Source: Bin87 sp964502995 (GTDB lineage: Bacteria > Chloroflexota > Dehalococcoidia > Lucifugimonadales > UBA3495). Taken from it: a DNA stretch of 64,000 bases. The notes beneath the pieces are model-generated. The model ran no database searches. It was not told the origin of the DNA and saw only the letters and a program-made list of their open reading frames with translations. Made by a program: the position numbers and the translations under genes. This document shows, in pieces, positions 17,269 to 25,833 of the stretch. The DNA lies in the NCBI GenBank assembly GCA_964502995.1, contig CAZCZB010000003.1, positions 1-64,000 on the forward strand, given 5' to 3'. Each line of letters begins with the position of its first letter. Positions within the stretch are counted from its first letter, which is position 1.

Positions 17269-18897
17269 CTAGCCGGCGCCCCTGGCCTTTGAGTCCAGGC
17301 TGACGGCGATGCGGGAGCGGAAGGGGCGCACACGGTTCTCCGCGTCGGTTACGCCCATGGGCACCACGAACATGGCATCCTGACCGGCGGCGTGAGGCGC
17401 GAAAAACTCGGACACGGAGTCGTCGAAGAACGTCAACCCGGTCGCGCCCAGACCCAGCGAGTGCATGCCCAGGTAGAGACGGCCGCCGATGATTCCGGCG
17501 ACAGTCTGCGCCATGCGATAACCACGCGGCCCGAAAACGCGGTCGATCAGTCCCAGGTCGGCGGTGATGAACGCCACCGCGGCGGCGTCGGCGGGGAGCG
17601 CCTGCTCGAATCCCAGGTGGCCGGCCATCTCGCGGAAATCCCCCGATTTCAGCCGGCGCAGGCCGCTGTAAAACCGGTTGTAGTAGTACGCCCCGGGTTC
17701 CAGTCCGTCCACGGCGTTGACGATGAAATACAGCCCCAGGTAAGGGCTGACGCCGTTTTCGAAGTGCGGCGCGTTGATGGGTTGCGCCGCCGCGTCAACC
17801 ACGCTGCGGAATGCTTCCCACGAAATGGGTTCCCTGGAGAAGCGCCGGGAGGACCCGCGGGAGCGGATGGTGTCGCCCAGGTGTTGGGACGGAATGGAGT
17901 GTATGTCCGTGTGGGGTTGGAATGTTCCGTCCGGCCCGGACCGCAAGGGGCGGAAGTTATCGCCGGTGCCGTCCAGCTCATCCCTTTCGGATTCCGGGAT
18001 GTTGACGGATGCTCCGTTCCAGTTCGCCACTTCGTCTCCGGTTCGGAGAGCGGATGCCCGGTGCAGGTCGGCGCTCAACGGATAATCCAGGGCGCCCGCC
18101 ACCAGGTCGTTGCTCTCCTGTGGGAGCATTCCGGGCACGTCGCCCGGGCCGGCCGGCAGCATGCCCTCGGGTGAACCGATGGACGCGACCATGGAGGGCG
18201 CTTCGGTCACGCCGTCGATACCAAAGTATCCGGTCAGCAGGCGGTCCACAAAACCGAAACGGAGTTTAACCGGAATATTCTCGGAGTTTGCGGTCGCCAG
18301 CAAATTGGCCGCCATGGTGCCCAGGTCCCAATAGCAGTAGCGATACCCGCGTTCGCGGTATTTCCACGCGCTGCGCCAGAACACGGTGGTGAACACCAGC
18401 GTCGCCGGGTATGCGGAATGATCGCCAACGGCGCCGGCCACCCAACGGCGCAGGTCGCCGTTGCGAAGTCGCGCCAGAGTGCAATCCCGCGGGTTGAAGT
18501 GGTACACGCCGGCGCGCAATCCCTCAAGGTCGCCGCACACGACGTAGATTTCGTTGGGGTAGAGAGCGCCGGCCGATGCGGCGGCGCGGTAGTGCACCTC
18601 GCCGTCCCGCAGTTGGCGGCGGCGTATCACGGCTGCGGAGTGGTACAGCAGGCTGGTCAGCTTTTCGAGGGTGAGGGGCGCCGCTGCATCATCTGCCGGC
18701 GGGTCGCTGCGGATGGCTTCCAGGGTGGACATGGTCGGGCCGGCTGTCGCCGCCGCATCGGGCATCGATATGGCGCGGAGTTCTGGATATACCTTGTAGA
18801 GCGGCGGCTTGTTGGACAGGTTGATGTACTGGAGTTTGGTGGCGTCGTTGAACCGCAGTGCGGTTCCGTGTTCGCCTTCCGTGCCGGTTGTTGCCAT
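17269..18897 (-). CDS. SagB/ThcOx-type dehydrogenase, two nitroreductase domains
   Basis: A 542-residue flavoprotein with two nitroreductase-like domains. The first (about 70-240) has RAAASAGALYPNEIYVV, the SagB-type signature. The second (about 330-530) begins with SRGSSRRFSREPISWEAF and includes GMHSLGLGATGLTFFDD. SagB enzymes oxidise azolines to azoles in thiazole/oxazole-modified peptides using FMN, but many genomes have stand-alone copies of unknown role. No YcaO cyclodehydratase, precursor peptide or transporter of that type is in this window. It is the last gene of a minus-strand run starting with polA. AGAGGG precedes the ATG. Confidence 0.85.
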   Translation of the reverse strand: MATTGTEGEHGTALRFNDATKLQYINLSNKPPLYKVYPELRAISMPDAAATAGPTMSTLEAIRSDPPADDAAAPLTLEKLTSLLYHSAAVIRRRQLRDGEVHYRAAASAGALYPNEIYVVCGDLEGLRAGVYHFNPRDCTLARLRNGDLRRWVAGAVGDHSAYPATLVFTTVFWRSAWKYRERGYRYCYWDLGTMAANLLATANSENIPVKLRFGFVDRLLTGYFGIDGVTEAPSMVASIGSPEGMLPAGPGDVPGMLPQESNDLVAGALDYPLSADLHRASALRTGDEVANWNGASVNIPESERDELDGTGDNFRPLRSGPDGTFQPHTDIHSIPSQHLGDTIRSRGSSRRFSREPISWEAFRSVVDAAAQPINAPHFENGVSPYLGLYFIVNAVDGLEPGAYYYNRFYSGLRRLKSGDFREMAGHLGFEQALPADAAAVAFITADLGLIDRVFGPRGYRMAQTVAGIIGGRLYLGMHSLGLGATGLTFFDDSVSEFFAPHAAGQDAMFVVPMGVTDAENRVRPFRSRIAVSLDSKARGAG

Positions 18898-18944
18898 GGT
18901 AACCCTCTGGAGTGTTGAGGTTGACTAGCGATGTTTGGTGAGCG

Positions 18945-19313
18945 TCATCTGGCGCGGTGCAGTTCGACTGCGGCGGATTCGATTACCGACCCCTTGATGG
19001 GCGGGCGCGGTTTGTGGATGCGCACCCGCACGGCCGTGATCGATGGGTGCTGTTCCAGGACGCTGGAGACGACCGCGCCGGCGGCGGCTTCGAGCAGGTT
19101 GAGGGGTTCGCCTTCAAGGACCTGTTTGACTGCGCGGTAGAGGTGGGTGTAGCTGACGGTGTCGGTGAGGCGGTCGGTTTGGGAGGCGTTTGACAAATCG
19201 AGTTCGGCCTCAAGATCCACAATAAAGGGTTGGCCCAATCGCCGCTCTTCGGGATTCACGCCATGGAACCCGTAGAACTGCATCCCTGTCAGAATGATGC
19301 GGTCGGAGGGCAT
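18945..19313 (-). CDS. folB: Dihydroneopterin aldolase
   Basis: A 122-residue folate biosynthesis enzyme converting dihydroneopterin to 6-hydroxymethyl-dihydropterin. The start at 19313 (MPSDRIILTGMQFYGFHG) fits the family; a longer reading would run into the upstream gene. FHGVNPEERRLGQPFIVDLE carries the catalytic glutamate, SYTHLYRAVKQVLEG is the usual middle helix, and VRVRIHKPRPPI includes the conserved lysine. The length is typical. It lies in the polA operon, ten bases after the YbjQ-like gene. No folP or folK is nearby. Confidence 0.93.
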   Translation of the reverse strand: MPSDRIILTGMQFYGFHGVNPEERRLGQPFIVDLEAELDLSNASQTDRLTDTVSYTHLYRAVKQVLEGEPLNLLEAAAGAVVSSVLEQHPSITAVRVRIHKPRPPIKGSVIESAAVELHRAR

Positions 19314-19323
19314 GGGACGACAG

Positions 19324-19608
19324 TCACTCCAGGACGACAGCGGTGCCGTAGGCACACGTGAACTCGACCGGGTTCCATGTTGTGGTTGCTGCCGGCATCA
19401 GATACTGATCGGTGCTGAACGACACATAGCTGTCGTAACGAAGTCCAATCACGGCGTCGGCGCCTCGTTGTGATGCGAGTTCCTTCAGTTTGCGATCAGC
19501 GGCATTTCGGGTGTTTCGTTCGGTCCAGATGAGTCCGAGGACCCGTCGAACTTTGCGGCCCGGTACGTTTTCCGTGGTCACGCAAACGATGCGATCCGGT
19601 TCGGCCAT
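19324..19608 (-). CDS. YbjQ-like heavy-metal-binding domain protein
   Basis: A 94-residue protein of the UPF0145/YbjQ type. VCVTTENVPGRKVRRVLGLI at the N terminus and the ASQRGADAVIGLRYDSY segment are the conserved parts; members form pentamers of unknown function. The start at 19608 has GAGAGG at a good distance. It lies four bases downstream of the CoA-ester lyase gene and ten bases upstream of folB, so it is part of the same transcript. There is no sequence evidence here for metal binding beyond the family name. Confidence 0.82.
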   Translation of the reverse strand: MAEPDRIVCVTTENVPGRKVRRVLGLIWTERNTRNAADRKLKELASQRGADAVIGLRYDSYVSFSTDQYLMPAATTTWNPVEFTCAYGTAVVLE

Positions 19609-19612
19609 AAGA

Positions 19613-20503
19613 TTACCTCTCTCCGCCGGTGGTTTGTCGCTCGATTTTGGCGACCAGGGCCAGGAGGTTCTGCGCCCGCTTGACCACCGGCACGTCCACC
19701 ATGCGGCCGTCGATGGACAGGGAGCCGCGGCCGGCCGCCTCCGCCTCGTCCCAGGCTGCCATGACGCGACGTGCGTAGGCCACGTCGTCGGGGTGCGGCG
19801 AGAACGTCTCGTTGATGATGTCGATCTGGGCGGGATGGATGGCGAACTTGCCGGTGTAGCCCATCTGCCGTGCGGTCGATGCGTCAGCGCGCAGGCCGTC
19901 GGGGTCGCGGAACCCCACGAAGGGACCGTCCAGCGCGGCGACACGGGCGGCCCGGGCGGCCACGGCCACCGACGAACGGGCGAAGTAACACTCCTCTCCG
20001 AAGTCGTTGCGGATGATCCCCATATCGTTGGTGTAGTCCTCCGCGCCGAAGGCGATGCCGGCGATGCGCTGGGACGCCCGGGCCATTTCGTACACGTGGA
20101 CGATGGCCATGGCGGTTTCAATCCAGGGTATTACCCTCACGCTGCCGGCGGGGATGCGCGCGCTGCCTTCCAGTGGGGCCAGCAGCCGGTCAACCTGCTC
20201 CAGATCCCAGCGGGTGTCGCCCTTGCCGATGCTGATGCCGGCCAGGTCGGGGGATACGACGGCGGCGAGTTCGGTTGCAGTCAGGCCGGTGTCCAGCGAG
20301 TTGACTCGCACCATGACGCGATGGCCGGCGGCGCGGAGTTTGGGTACCCATTCAACGGCCAGTTCGCAGGCCGCGCCTTTTTCGCCGGGAGGCACGGAGT
20401 CCTCCAGGTCAACCATTATGATGTCGGCCCCGAACCCAAGGGCCCGCTCCAACATGTTGGCGCGGTTGCCGGGGACGAAAACCAGACTGCGCAGTAGTTC
20501 CAC
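19613..20503 (-). CDS. CoA-ester lyase, CitE/malyl-CoA lyase family
   Basis: A 296-residue TIM-barrel lyase of the HpcH/CitE family. RSLVFVPGNRANMLERA at the start, IIMVDLEDSVPPGEK (metal and substrate binding), VRVNSLDTGL, PWIETAMAIV and FGAEDYTNDMG are all present in order. Members cleave or form malyl-CoA, methylmalyl-CoA or citramalyl-CoA. No citrate lyase alpha or gamma subunit is adjacent, so a citrate lyase is unlikely; a stand-alone malyl- or citramalyl-CoA lyase or thioesterase fits better. It follows polA by 57 bases on the minus strand. Confidence 0.9.
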   Translation of the reverse strand: MELLRSLVFVPGNRANMLERALGFGADIIMVDLEDSVPPGEKGAACELAVEWVPKLRAAGHRVMVRVNSLDTGLTATELAAVVSPDLAGISIGKGDTRWDLEQVDRLLAPLEGSARIPAGSVRVIPWIETAMAIVHVYEMARASQRIAGIAFGAEDYTNDMGIIRNDFGEECYFARSSVAVAARAARVAALDGPFVGFRDPDGLRADASTARQMGYTGKFAIHPAQIDIINETFSPHPDDVAYARRVMAAWDEAEAAGRGSLSIDGRMVDVPVVKRAQNLLALVAKIERQTTGGER

Positions 20504-20560
20504 GGGGATTTCACCTCATACGGGAGTGGCGGGGGTTGCGAGGCGAGGCGCGGGTTGGCG

Positions 20561-23353
20561 TCAGAAATCGCCCCACGAATAGCCGGATTTCACGTCCACC
20601 CTGAGCGTAACGTCGAGTTCCAGGGCGGCGGGCATTTCGTCCAGCGCCAGGGAGGTCATCGCGTCCATCTCATCTTCGGGCACTTCGAAAACCAGTTCGT
20701 CATGCACCTGGAGAATCATCTTTGACCGCATCTCTTCGCGCTGCAGCCGGGCCTGGACGTTGATCATGGCTTTCTTCATGATGTCGGCGGCGGTGCCCTG
20801 GATGGGCATGTTGATCGCCATTCGCTCGGCGGCGGCGCGCATGTTGTGGTTGGTGGACTGGATGTCGGGGAAATAGCGCCGGCGTCCCAGCAGGGTTTCG
20901 GCGTACATGGTGGAACGGGTCTGGTCCTTGACGGATTCGAGGTACTGGTTGATGCCGGGGTATCGGGCGAGGTAGGTGTCGATGAAGTTGCGCCCCTCCT
21001 CGCGGCTGAATCCGGTTTGCTGGGAGATGCCATAGGGGCCAAGGCCGTAGATGACGCCGAAGTTGAGCACCTTGGCGATGCGACGCTGCTCGGAGTCCAC
21101 ATCGTTGATCGCCACGTTGAACATCTGGCTGGCCGTGGCGGCGTGGATGTCTTCGCCGCGCCGGAAGGCTTCCAGGAGCGATGGATCCTGGGACAGATGG
21201 GCAAGGACTCGCAACTCGATCTGCGAATAGTCGGCGGACAGCAACCGGCAGCCCGAGTCGGCGACGAAGGCCCGGCGCACCTGCCGTCCCAGTTCGGTGC
21301 GGACGGGGATGTTCTGGAGGTTGGGGTCGCTGCTGCTGACGCGCCCGGTCGCGGAACCGGTCTGGTGATAGGAGGTGTGAATGCGGCCGGTGCGGGCGTT
21401 GACCATCTGCGGAAGCGCGTCAACGTAGGTGGACTTGAGCTTGGCAACCTGCCGGTAGTCCAGGATGCGGTCAACCACGGGGTGCATGCCCTTGAGTGAT
21501 TCCAACGCGTTGGCGTCGGTGGAGTAGCCTGATTTAGTGCGGCGGGTCTTGGGAAGGCCCAGTTCGCCAAACAGCAGGTCGCTCAACTGCTTGGGCGAGT
21601 TGATGTTGACGCTGTGGCCGATGTCGGCGTAGAGGTCGGCTTCGACCTGGTCCAATTGTTCCTTGAGGTCACGGGACATTTCATGGAGGATGCCGGAGTC
21701 CAACCGGACGCCGGCGCGCTGCATGTCCACCAGCACCGGGATCAGGGGCATTTCCACGTCGGACATCAGATCGTTGAATCCACGTTGCTCCAGCAGAGGC
21801 TCGAACTGCTCCCGCAGCAGGAGGGTGCAGTCCGCGTCGGCGGCGGCGTAGGGCGCGCCGTCGGCGATTTCCACCTCGTTGAACGTCTTTTGCTTTGCGC
21901 CCTTGCCGATGAGATCGGTAATCTCGGTCATTTCGCGGCCCAGGATGGACAGCGCCAGCGGTTTGAGTCCCAGGCGATTGTTGCCCAGAAGGTGGGCGGC
22001 GATCATGGTGTCATGGTCGATGACGTCGTTGGGGTCAATGCCGTAGTTGCTGAGCAGCGTGAGATCGTAGTTGGCGTTGTGAGCCGAGCGGCGGAGTGAG
22101 CCGGAGGTGAACAGGGGGCGCACCGCGGCGAGGACTACTTCCAGCGGCAGTTGTTGGCCTCCGCTGTGTCCCACCGGAACGTACCACGCGACGCCGCCGG
22201 ACACTGCGAAGCTGAGGCCGGCCAACTCTGCGGCCATGGGGTCGGTGCTGCTGGATTCGGTGTCGAAGGCGAACGCGCCGGCCCGGGTGAGGGTGGCGAT
22301 CATGTCGGCCAGGTCGCTTTCGGTGGCGACGATGCGGTAATCGGTTTCAGCGGACGCAACTTCCGGCAGCGTGGCCGGTTCCGGCGGTCCATCCGCGGCG
22401 GCGGGAGTGGACCACGGGGCGTCGGGAGCCGGCACCCTTCCCACGATGCTGTGGAATTCCAACTCGGTCATCAGGGCCACGACGTCGGCGCGTTCGTAGT
22501 CGCCGAAACGTGAAGCATCGAGATCCAGCGTGGTGGGCGCGGCGCGATCGATGGTGGTGAGGAAGCGGTACTCAAATGCCTCCTCGCGATTTTTGGCCAG
22601 GCTGTTCTGGACCCGTTTCTGAGTGATGTCGTCCAGATGCTCGAAGATGCCTTCGAGGGTGCCGTAGTTGGTGAGCAGCGTGGTGGCGGTTTTGTCGCCG
22701 ACTCCGGGCACGCCGGGGATGTTGTCGGACTTGTCGCCGACCAGGGCCTTGTAGTCCGGCTGCTGGGCCGCGGTGAGCCCGCCGTATCTTTCGGACAGTT
22801 CCGCCTCTCCGACGATGCGCCGGTCGCGCTCGCTGCTGGCCAGGTCCACCCTGACCAGTGGGGAGATGAGCTGGAAGGTGTCGCGGTCGCCGGTGAGGAT
22901 TACGGTTTCGACGTTGGCGTTTTCGGCCTGCTGCGACAGGGTGCCGATGATGTCGTCGGCCTCAAAACCGGGGAGTTCGTACACGGGCACCGCGAAAGCG
23001 GTCATCATCTCCTTGACCCGTCCGAACTGGCCGCGCAGTTCCGGAGGCGTGGGCGGGCGCTGGGCCTTGTACTCGGGGAACCGCTCGTGGCGGAAGGTGG
23101 GCGTGGGGTTGTCGAAGGTCACTATGACGTGGGTTGGCTGCCACTCGTTCAGCGCCCGGAGGAACACGCTGGCGAAACCGTAAACGCCGGTAACGTCTTC
23201 GCCGGTGGTGGAAACCGTGAGGCTGCGGTTGACGCTGATGGCCCGGAAGGACCGGTGGACCATGGCGTGGCCGTCGATGAGCAGCAGCAAGGGGGTTTTG
23301 CGTCCGGTCGCTCCGAACGACATGGGCATTGTCATCTGGCCGCTGTTCACCAT
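20561..23353 (-). CDS. polA: DNA polymerase I
   Basis: A 930-residue replication and repair polymerase with all three domains. The 5' nuclease is at 1-300 (LLLIDGHAMVHRSFRA, then GDKSDNIPGVPGVGDKTA). The 3'-5' proofreading domain seems active, with FDTESSSTDP (Exo I), AHNANYDLT (Exo II) and AAADADCTLL (Exo III). The polymerase domain carries DYSQIELRVLAHLSQD, RRIAKVLNFGVIYGLGPYG and VHDELVFEVPEDE. The start at 23353 has GGGAGG six bases upstream. Retention of the Exo residues is notable because many thermophilic and Gram-positive PolA proteins have lost them. It heads a five-gene minus-strand operon. Confidence 0.98.
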   Translation of the reverse strand: MVNSGQMTMPMSFGATGRKTPLLLLIDGHAMVHRSFRAISVNRSLTVSTTGEDVTGVYGFASVFLRALNEWQPTHVIVTFDNPTPTFRHERFPEYKAQRPPTPPELRGQFGRVKEMMTAFAVPVYELPGFEADDIIGTLSQQAENANVETVILTGDRDTFQLISPLVRVDLASSERDRRIVGEAELSERYGGLTAAQQPDYKALVGDKSDNIPGVPGVGDKTATTLLTNYGTLEGIFEHLDDITQKRVQNSLAKNREEAFEYRFLTTIDRAAPTTLDLDASRFGDYERADVVALMTELEFHSIVGRVPAPDAPWSTPAAADGPPEPATLPEVASAETDYRIVATESDLADMIATLTRAGAFAFDTESSSTDPMAAELAGLSFAVSGGVAWYVPVGHSGGQQLPLEVVLAAVRPLFTSGSLRRSAHNANYDLTLLSNYGIDPNDVIDHDTMIAAHLLGNNRLGLKPLALSILGREMTEITDLIGKGAKQKTFNEVEIADGAPYAAADADCTLLLREQFEPLLEQRGFNDLMSDVEMPLIPVLVDMQRAGVRLDSGILHEMSRDLKEQLDQVEADLYADIGHSVNINSPKQLSDLLFGELGLPKTRRTKSGYSTDANALESLKGMHPVVDRILDYRQVAKLKSTYVDALPQMVNARTGRIHTSYHQTGSATGRVSSSDPNLQNIPVRTELGRQVRRAFVADSGCRLLSADYSQIELRVLAHLSQDPSLLEAFRRGEDIHAATASQMFNVAINDVDSEQRRIAKVLNFGVIYGLGPYGISQQTGFSREEGRNFIDTYLARYPGINQYLESVKDQTRSTMYAETLLGRRRYFPDIQSTNHNMRAAAERMAINMPIQGTAADIMKKAMINVQARLQREEMRSKMILQVHDELVFEVPEDEMDAMTSLALDEMPAALELDVTLRVDVKSGYSWGDF

Positions 23354-23409
23354 GGGGTACCTCCCGCCACACGCGGGACCTGAACGAACCGGTGCGGCAT
23401 GATGGCCGC

Positions 23410-23415
23410 ATTATA
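23410..23415 (-). promoter_or_regulatory. Probable -10 box of the polA operon
   Basis: TATAAT on the minus strand, about 57 bases before the polA start codon. No good -35 hexamer is seen at the right distance. Confidence 0.45.
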
Positions 23416-23533
23416 CATCAGGCGCTGTTCAGGGTCGGGCCTGCCGGGTCACAAAATCCGGCGGCCGCGTTGATCCGGAATGTGCCGACGGCGCGGCGGA
23501 TTCGACGGGTGGGTGTGCTAAAATGCGGGCGCA

Positions 23534-23851
23534 ATGCCGATTTACGAATACCGATGCAACCAATGCGGAGAGCGTCAATCGAAGCTGGTGTACAGTTGGA
23601 CGCCGGAGGACTCGATGGCCTGCGGAGGCTGTGCCGCCACGGACCTTGAGAGATTGGTGTCCGGATTTTCGTTCCACCGTTCGTGGGGCGACAGCCTGAA
23701 CTGGATGCCCGACAACGCGGCAACCGACCTAGACAACAGCCACGCCGGCAGCATCGACTCCCACATGGAGCGCATGGGGGACGCGATGGGTGGCACGGTC
23801 ACCCCCGATTTCCACGAACACCGCCACGAGATCCGGCACTTGGATACCTAG
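23534..23851 (+). CDS. FmdB-family zinc ribbon protein
   Basis: A 105-residue protein whose N-terminal 45 residues form a zinc ribbon: MPIYEYRCNQCGERQSKLVY, then CGGCAATDLERLVS. The rest (about 50-105) is hydrophilic, with His-rich ends, and unassigned. The family is named after a putative regulator of formamidase; its true role is unclear. A TGC-TAAAAT extended -10 at 23516-23524 lies only ten bases upstream of the ATG, which suggests a leaderless or nearly leaderless message. It is divergent from polA and is followed five bases later by a paralogue. Confidence 0.85.
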   Translation: MPIYEYRCNQCGERQSKLVYSWTPEDSMACGGCAATDLERLVSGFSFHRSWGDSLNWMPDNAATDLDNSHAGSIDSHMERMGDAMGGTVTPDFHEHRHEIRHLDT

Positions 23852-23856
23852 GCGCG

Positions 23857-24192
23857 ATGCCGATTTACGAATACCGTTGCCAGGACTGTCAATCGGTCGC
23901 ATCCGTGTTTGTGCGTTCGATTTCAACCCATGTGAAACCCGATTGCGCGGACTGCGGAAGTTCGCGGACCGAGCGCCGGATGTCCACGTTCGCCATGGGC
24001 AAGACGCTGGAGGGCGTACACGAAGCCACCCCGATGGGAGGCAGCGCCCGCGATTACTACAGCGATCCGAGGAACATCGGTCGCAACGTGGAGGAATCGT
24101 TTGCCCGCCACGGCGTGGAGATGCCGGCGTCGGTGCGCCAGTCCATCAACGAAGCACGCAGCGGCGAAGCGCCGAAAGGATTGGATTTGTGA
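23857..24192 (+). CDS. Second FmdB-family zinc ribbon protein
   Basis: A 111-residue paralogue of the preceding gene; both open with MPIYEYRC. The ribbon cysteines are CQDC and CADC (residues about 7-10 and 32-35). The C-terminal part differs from the first copy. The longer reading frame upstream is out of keeping with the family, so the start at 23857 was chosen. Its stop overlaps the GTG of the thiE gene (GTGA), pointing to coupled translation. Confidence 0.85.
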   Translation: MPIYEYRCQDCQSVASVFVRSISTHVKPDCADCGSSRTERRMSTFAMGKTLEGVHEATPMGGSARDYYSDPRNIGRNVEESFARHGVEMPASVRQSINEARSGEAPKGLDL

Positions 24193-25166
24193 CCTCTAAC
24201 CCAGCGAACAGCCAGGACGGATTGACGCAGGCGCTGGTCGCCTGCCTGGACGGGATGCTAGCGACCGATTCCATGCCCGAAGGCCTGATGATGGGCGAAG
24301 TGGGATGGTTGGGCGAAGGCATGAGCGACCCGCAGCGATTGTCGTCGCAAGTGAGGAGGGCCAAGGACCGGGCAGAAGCGTTGAGCATGGCCGCCGCCGC
24401 ATCGGAGTTGCTGGCGATTCTCACCGACGCCGGGGAGATTCCGGCCGACGCTGCGTTGCAGGTGCAGAGGTCTTTGGACGACGCCGGGGAACGTATCGCC
24501 GCCGCGCTGCGGCAGGCGCAGGCTGACCGCATCCACGGGCTTTACGTAATCATAGACCCGGAGGTCACCGGGGGGCGCGACCCGCTGGACATCGCGCGGG
24601 CGGCCATCAACGGCGGCGCGCGGATGCTGCAACTGCGGGACAAGTTGCGGGACAAGGGCGAGCAACTGCCGCTGGGCGTGGCGCTGCGGGACCTGTGCGC
24701 GGCCAACGACGCGCTGCTGATCATCAACGACCATGCGGACCTGGCCGCGTCGTTGGGGCCGGATCACGTCGGCCTGCATGTGGGTCAGACCGACCTGCCG
24801 GTGGCCGAGGCGAGGAAGGTTCTTGCGCCCGGACAGGTGCTGGGTCGCTCCAACCGTGAGATTGACCTGATCATCGAATCGCAGCAGATGGGGGCCGACC
24901 ACGTTGCGTTCGGAGCGATGTACACCACGACCACCAAGGAGGTTACGCGCGCGCCGCAGGGGCCGGAAAGGCTGAGGCAGGCCAGGGCGGTTGCGCAGGT
25001 GCCACTGGTTGCCATCGGCGGCATAACTGCGGAAAACGTGGCCCCGGTGGTGGAGGCCGGCGCGGACGCGATATGCGTAACCGCGGCGGTGGGCAGCGCC
25101 CCCGAACCGGAGGCGGCCGCGGCGACCCTGACCGAAGCCATCCGCGCCGCCGGCGGCCGGGTATAG
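24189..25166 (+). CDS. thiE: Thiamine-phosphate synthase with N-terminal extension
   Basis: A 325-residue protein. The ThiE TIM barrel begins near residue 117 (HGLYVIIDPE) and has GARMLQLRDK, INDHADLAASLGPDHVGLHV, ADHVAFGAMYTTTTK and VAIGGITAENVAPVVEAGAD. It couples HMP diphosphate with thiazole phosphate to give thiamine phosphate. The first 115 residues are a helical region that I cannot assign; it is about half as long again as normal ThiE (210-220 residues). Cyanobacterial ThiE proteins also carry an N-terminal domain, but I see no clear likeness. The start is GTG overlapping the upstream stop. thiD is present separately at 42563-43369. Confidence 0.92.
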   Translation: MTSNPANSQDGLTQALVACLDGMLATDSMPEGLMMGEVGWLGEGMSDPQRLSSQVRRAKDRAEALSMAAAASELLAILTDAGEIPADAALQVQRSLDDAGERIAAALRQAQADRIHGLYVIIDPEVTGGRDPLDIARAAINGGARMLQLRDKLRDKGEQLPLGVALRDLCAANDALLIINDHADLAASLGPDHVGLHVGQTDLPVAEARKVLAPGQVLGRSNREIDLIIESQQMGADHVAFGAMYTTTTKEVTRAPQGPERLRQARAVAQVPLVAIGGITAENVAPVVEAGADAICVTAAVGSAPEPEAAAATLTEAIRAAGGRV

Positions 25167-25176
25167 GCGGCCTCCG

Positions 25177-25812
25177 ATGCCAACGCGATACGGGCCGCAC
25201 CTGGCGGCGATGTCCTCCAACGCGATTGAAGAGTTAACCCTGCGGCACCAGGCCAGGGAAAAGGCGCTGTCGGTCTCCCGGCAGGTGATTCGCAATTCCG
25301 CCAACGCAATCCGCGCGGTGCATCGCAACGACTTTGACGAGGCGCGCCGGCTGATCGGCGAAGCGTCGGAACGTCTGTCGGAAACGCTGAATATCCGCAC
25401 CGACAACCCGGAGATCTACTACGCCGGTTTCCTCTCGGACGCGCGCAAGGAATACACCGAGGCGAACATAACCCTGGCGGTGATCTCCGGCAGCGACATT
25501 CCCGACGCCGAAACGCTGGGCATCGACCCGCCGGCCTACCTGAACGGCATGGCCGAAGTGATTGGCGAACTGCGCCGCTACATCCTCGATTCCCTCCGGC
25601 GGGACGATACGGCCCGGTGCGAAGAACTGATGGAATTGATGGATGAAATCTACGGGATCCTGGTGACGGTAGATTTTCCCGAAGCGGTGACCGGAGGTCT
25701 GCGGCACAGCACCGACGCCATGCGGGGCGTGCTGGAACGCACCCGCGGCGATCTCACGATCTCCATGCAGCAGCGGCGATTGGAACAGAGGCTCGCTGAT
25801 CTGGAGCGCTAG
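25177..25812 (+). CDS. Translin-family protein
   Basis: A 211-residue all-helical protein resembling the bacterial and archaeal translin homologues (COG2178). The recognisable parts are the N-terminal helix with ALSVSRQVIRNSANAIRAVH, the helix NPEIYYAGFLSDARKEYTEA with its conserved acidic pattern, and the C-terminal LKR-like ITVDFPEAVTGGLRHSTDAM segment. Eukaryotic translin and TRAX form the C3PO RNase, where acidic residues of TRAX give activity. Here ExxE-type acids in YTEAN and ELMELMDEIYG could play that part. An alternative start is ATG at 25210. It is 11 bases from thiE. Confidence 0.8.
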   Translation: MPTRYGPHLAAMSSNAIEELTLRHQAREKALSVSRQVIRNSANAIRAVHRNDFDEARRLIGEASERLSETLNIRTDNPEIYYAGFLSDARKEYTEANITLAVISGSDIPDAETLGIDPPAYLNGMAEVIGELRRYILDSLRRDDTARCEELMELMDEIYGILVTVDFPEAVTGGLRHSTDAMRGVLERTRGDLTISMQQRRLEQRLADLER

Positions 25813-25833
25813 TTCCACTTCGCGATCGAGGCT

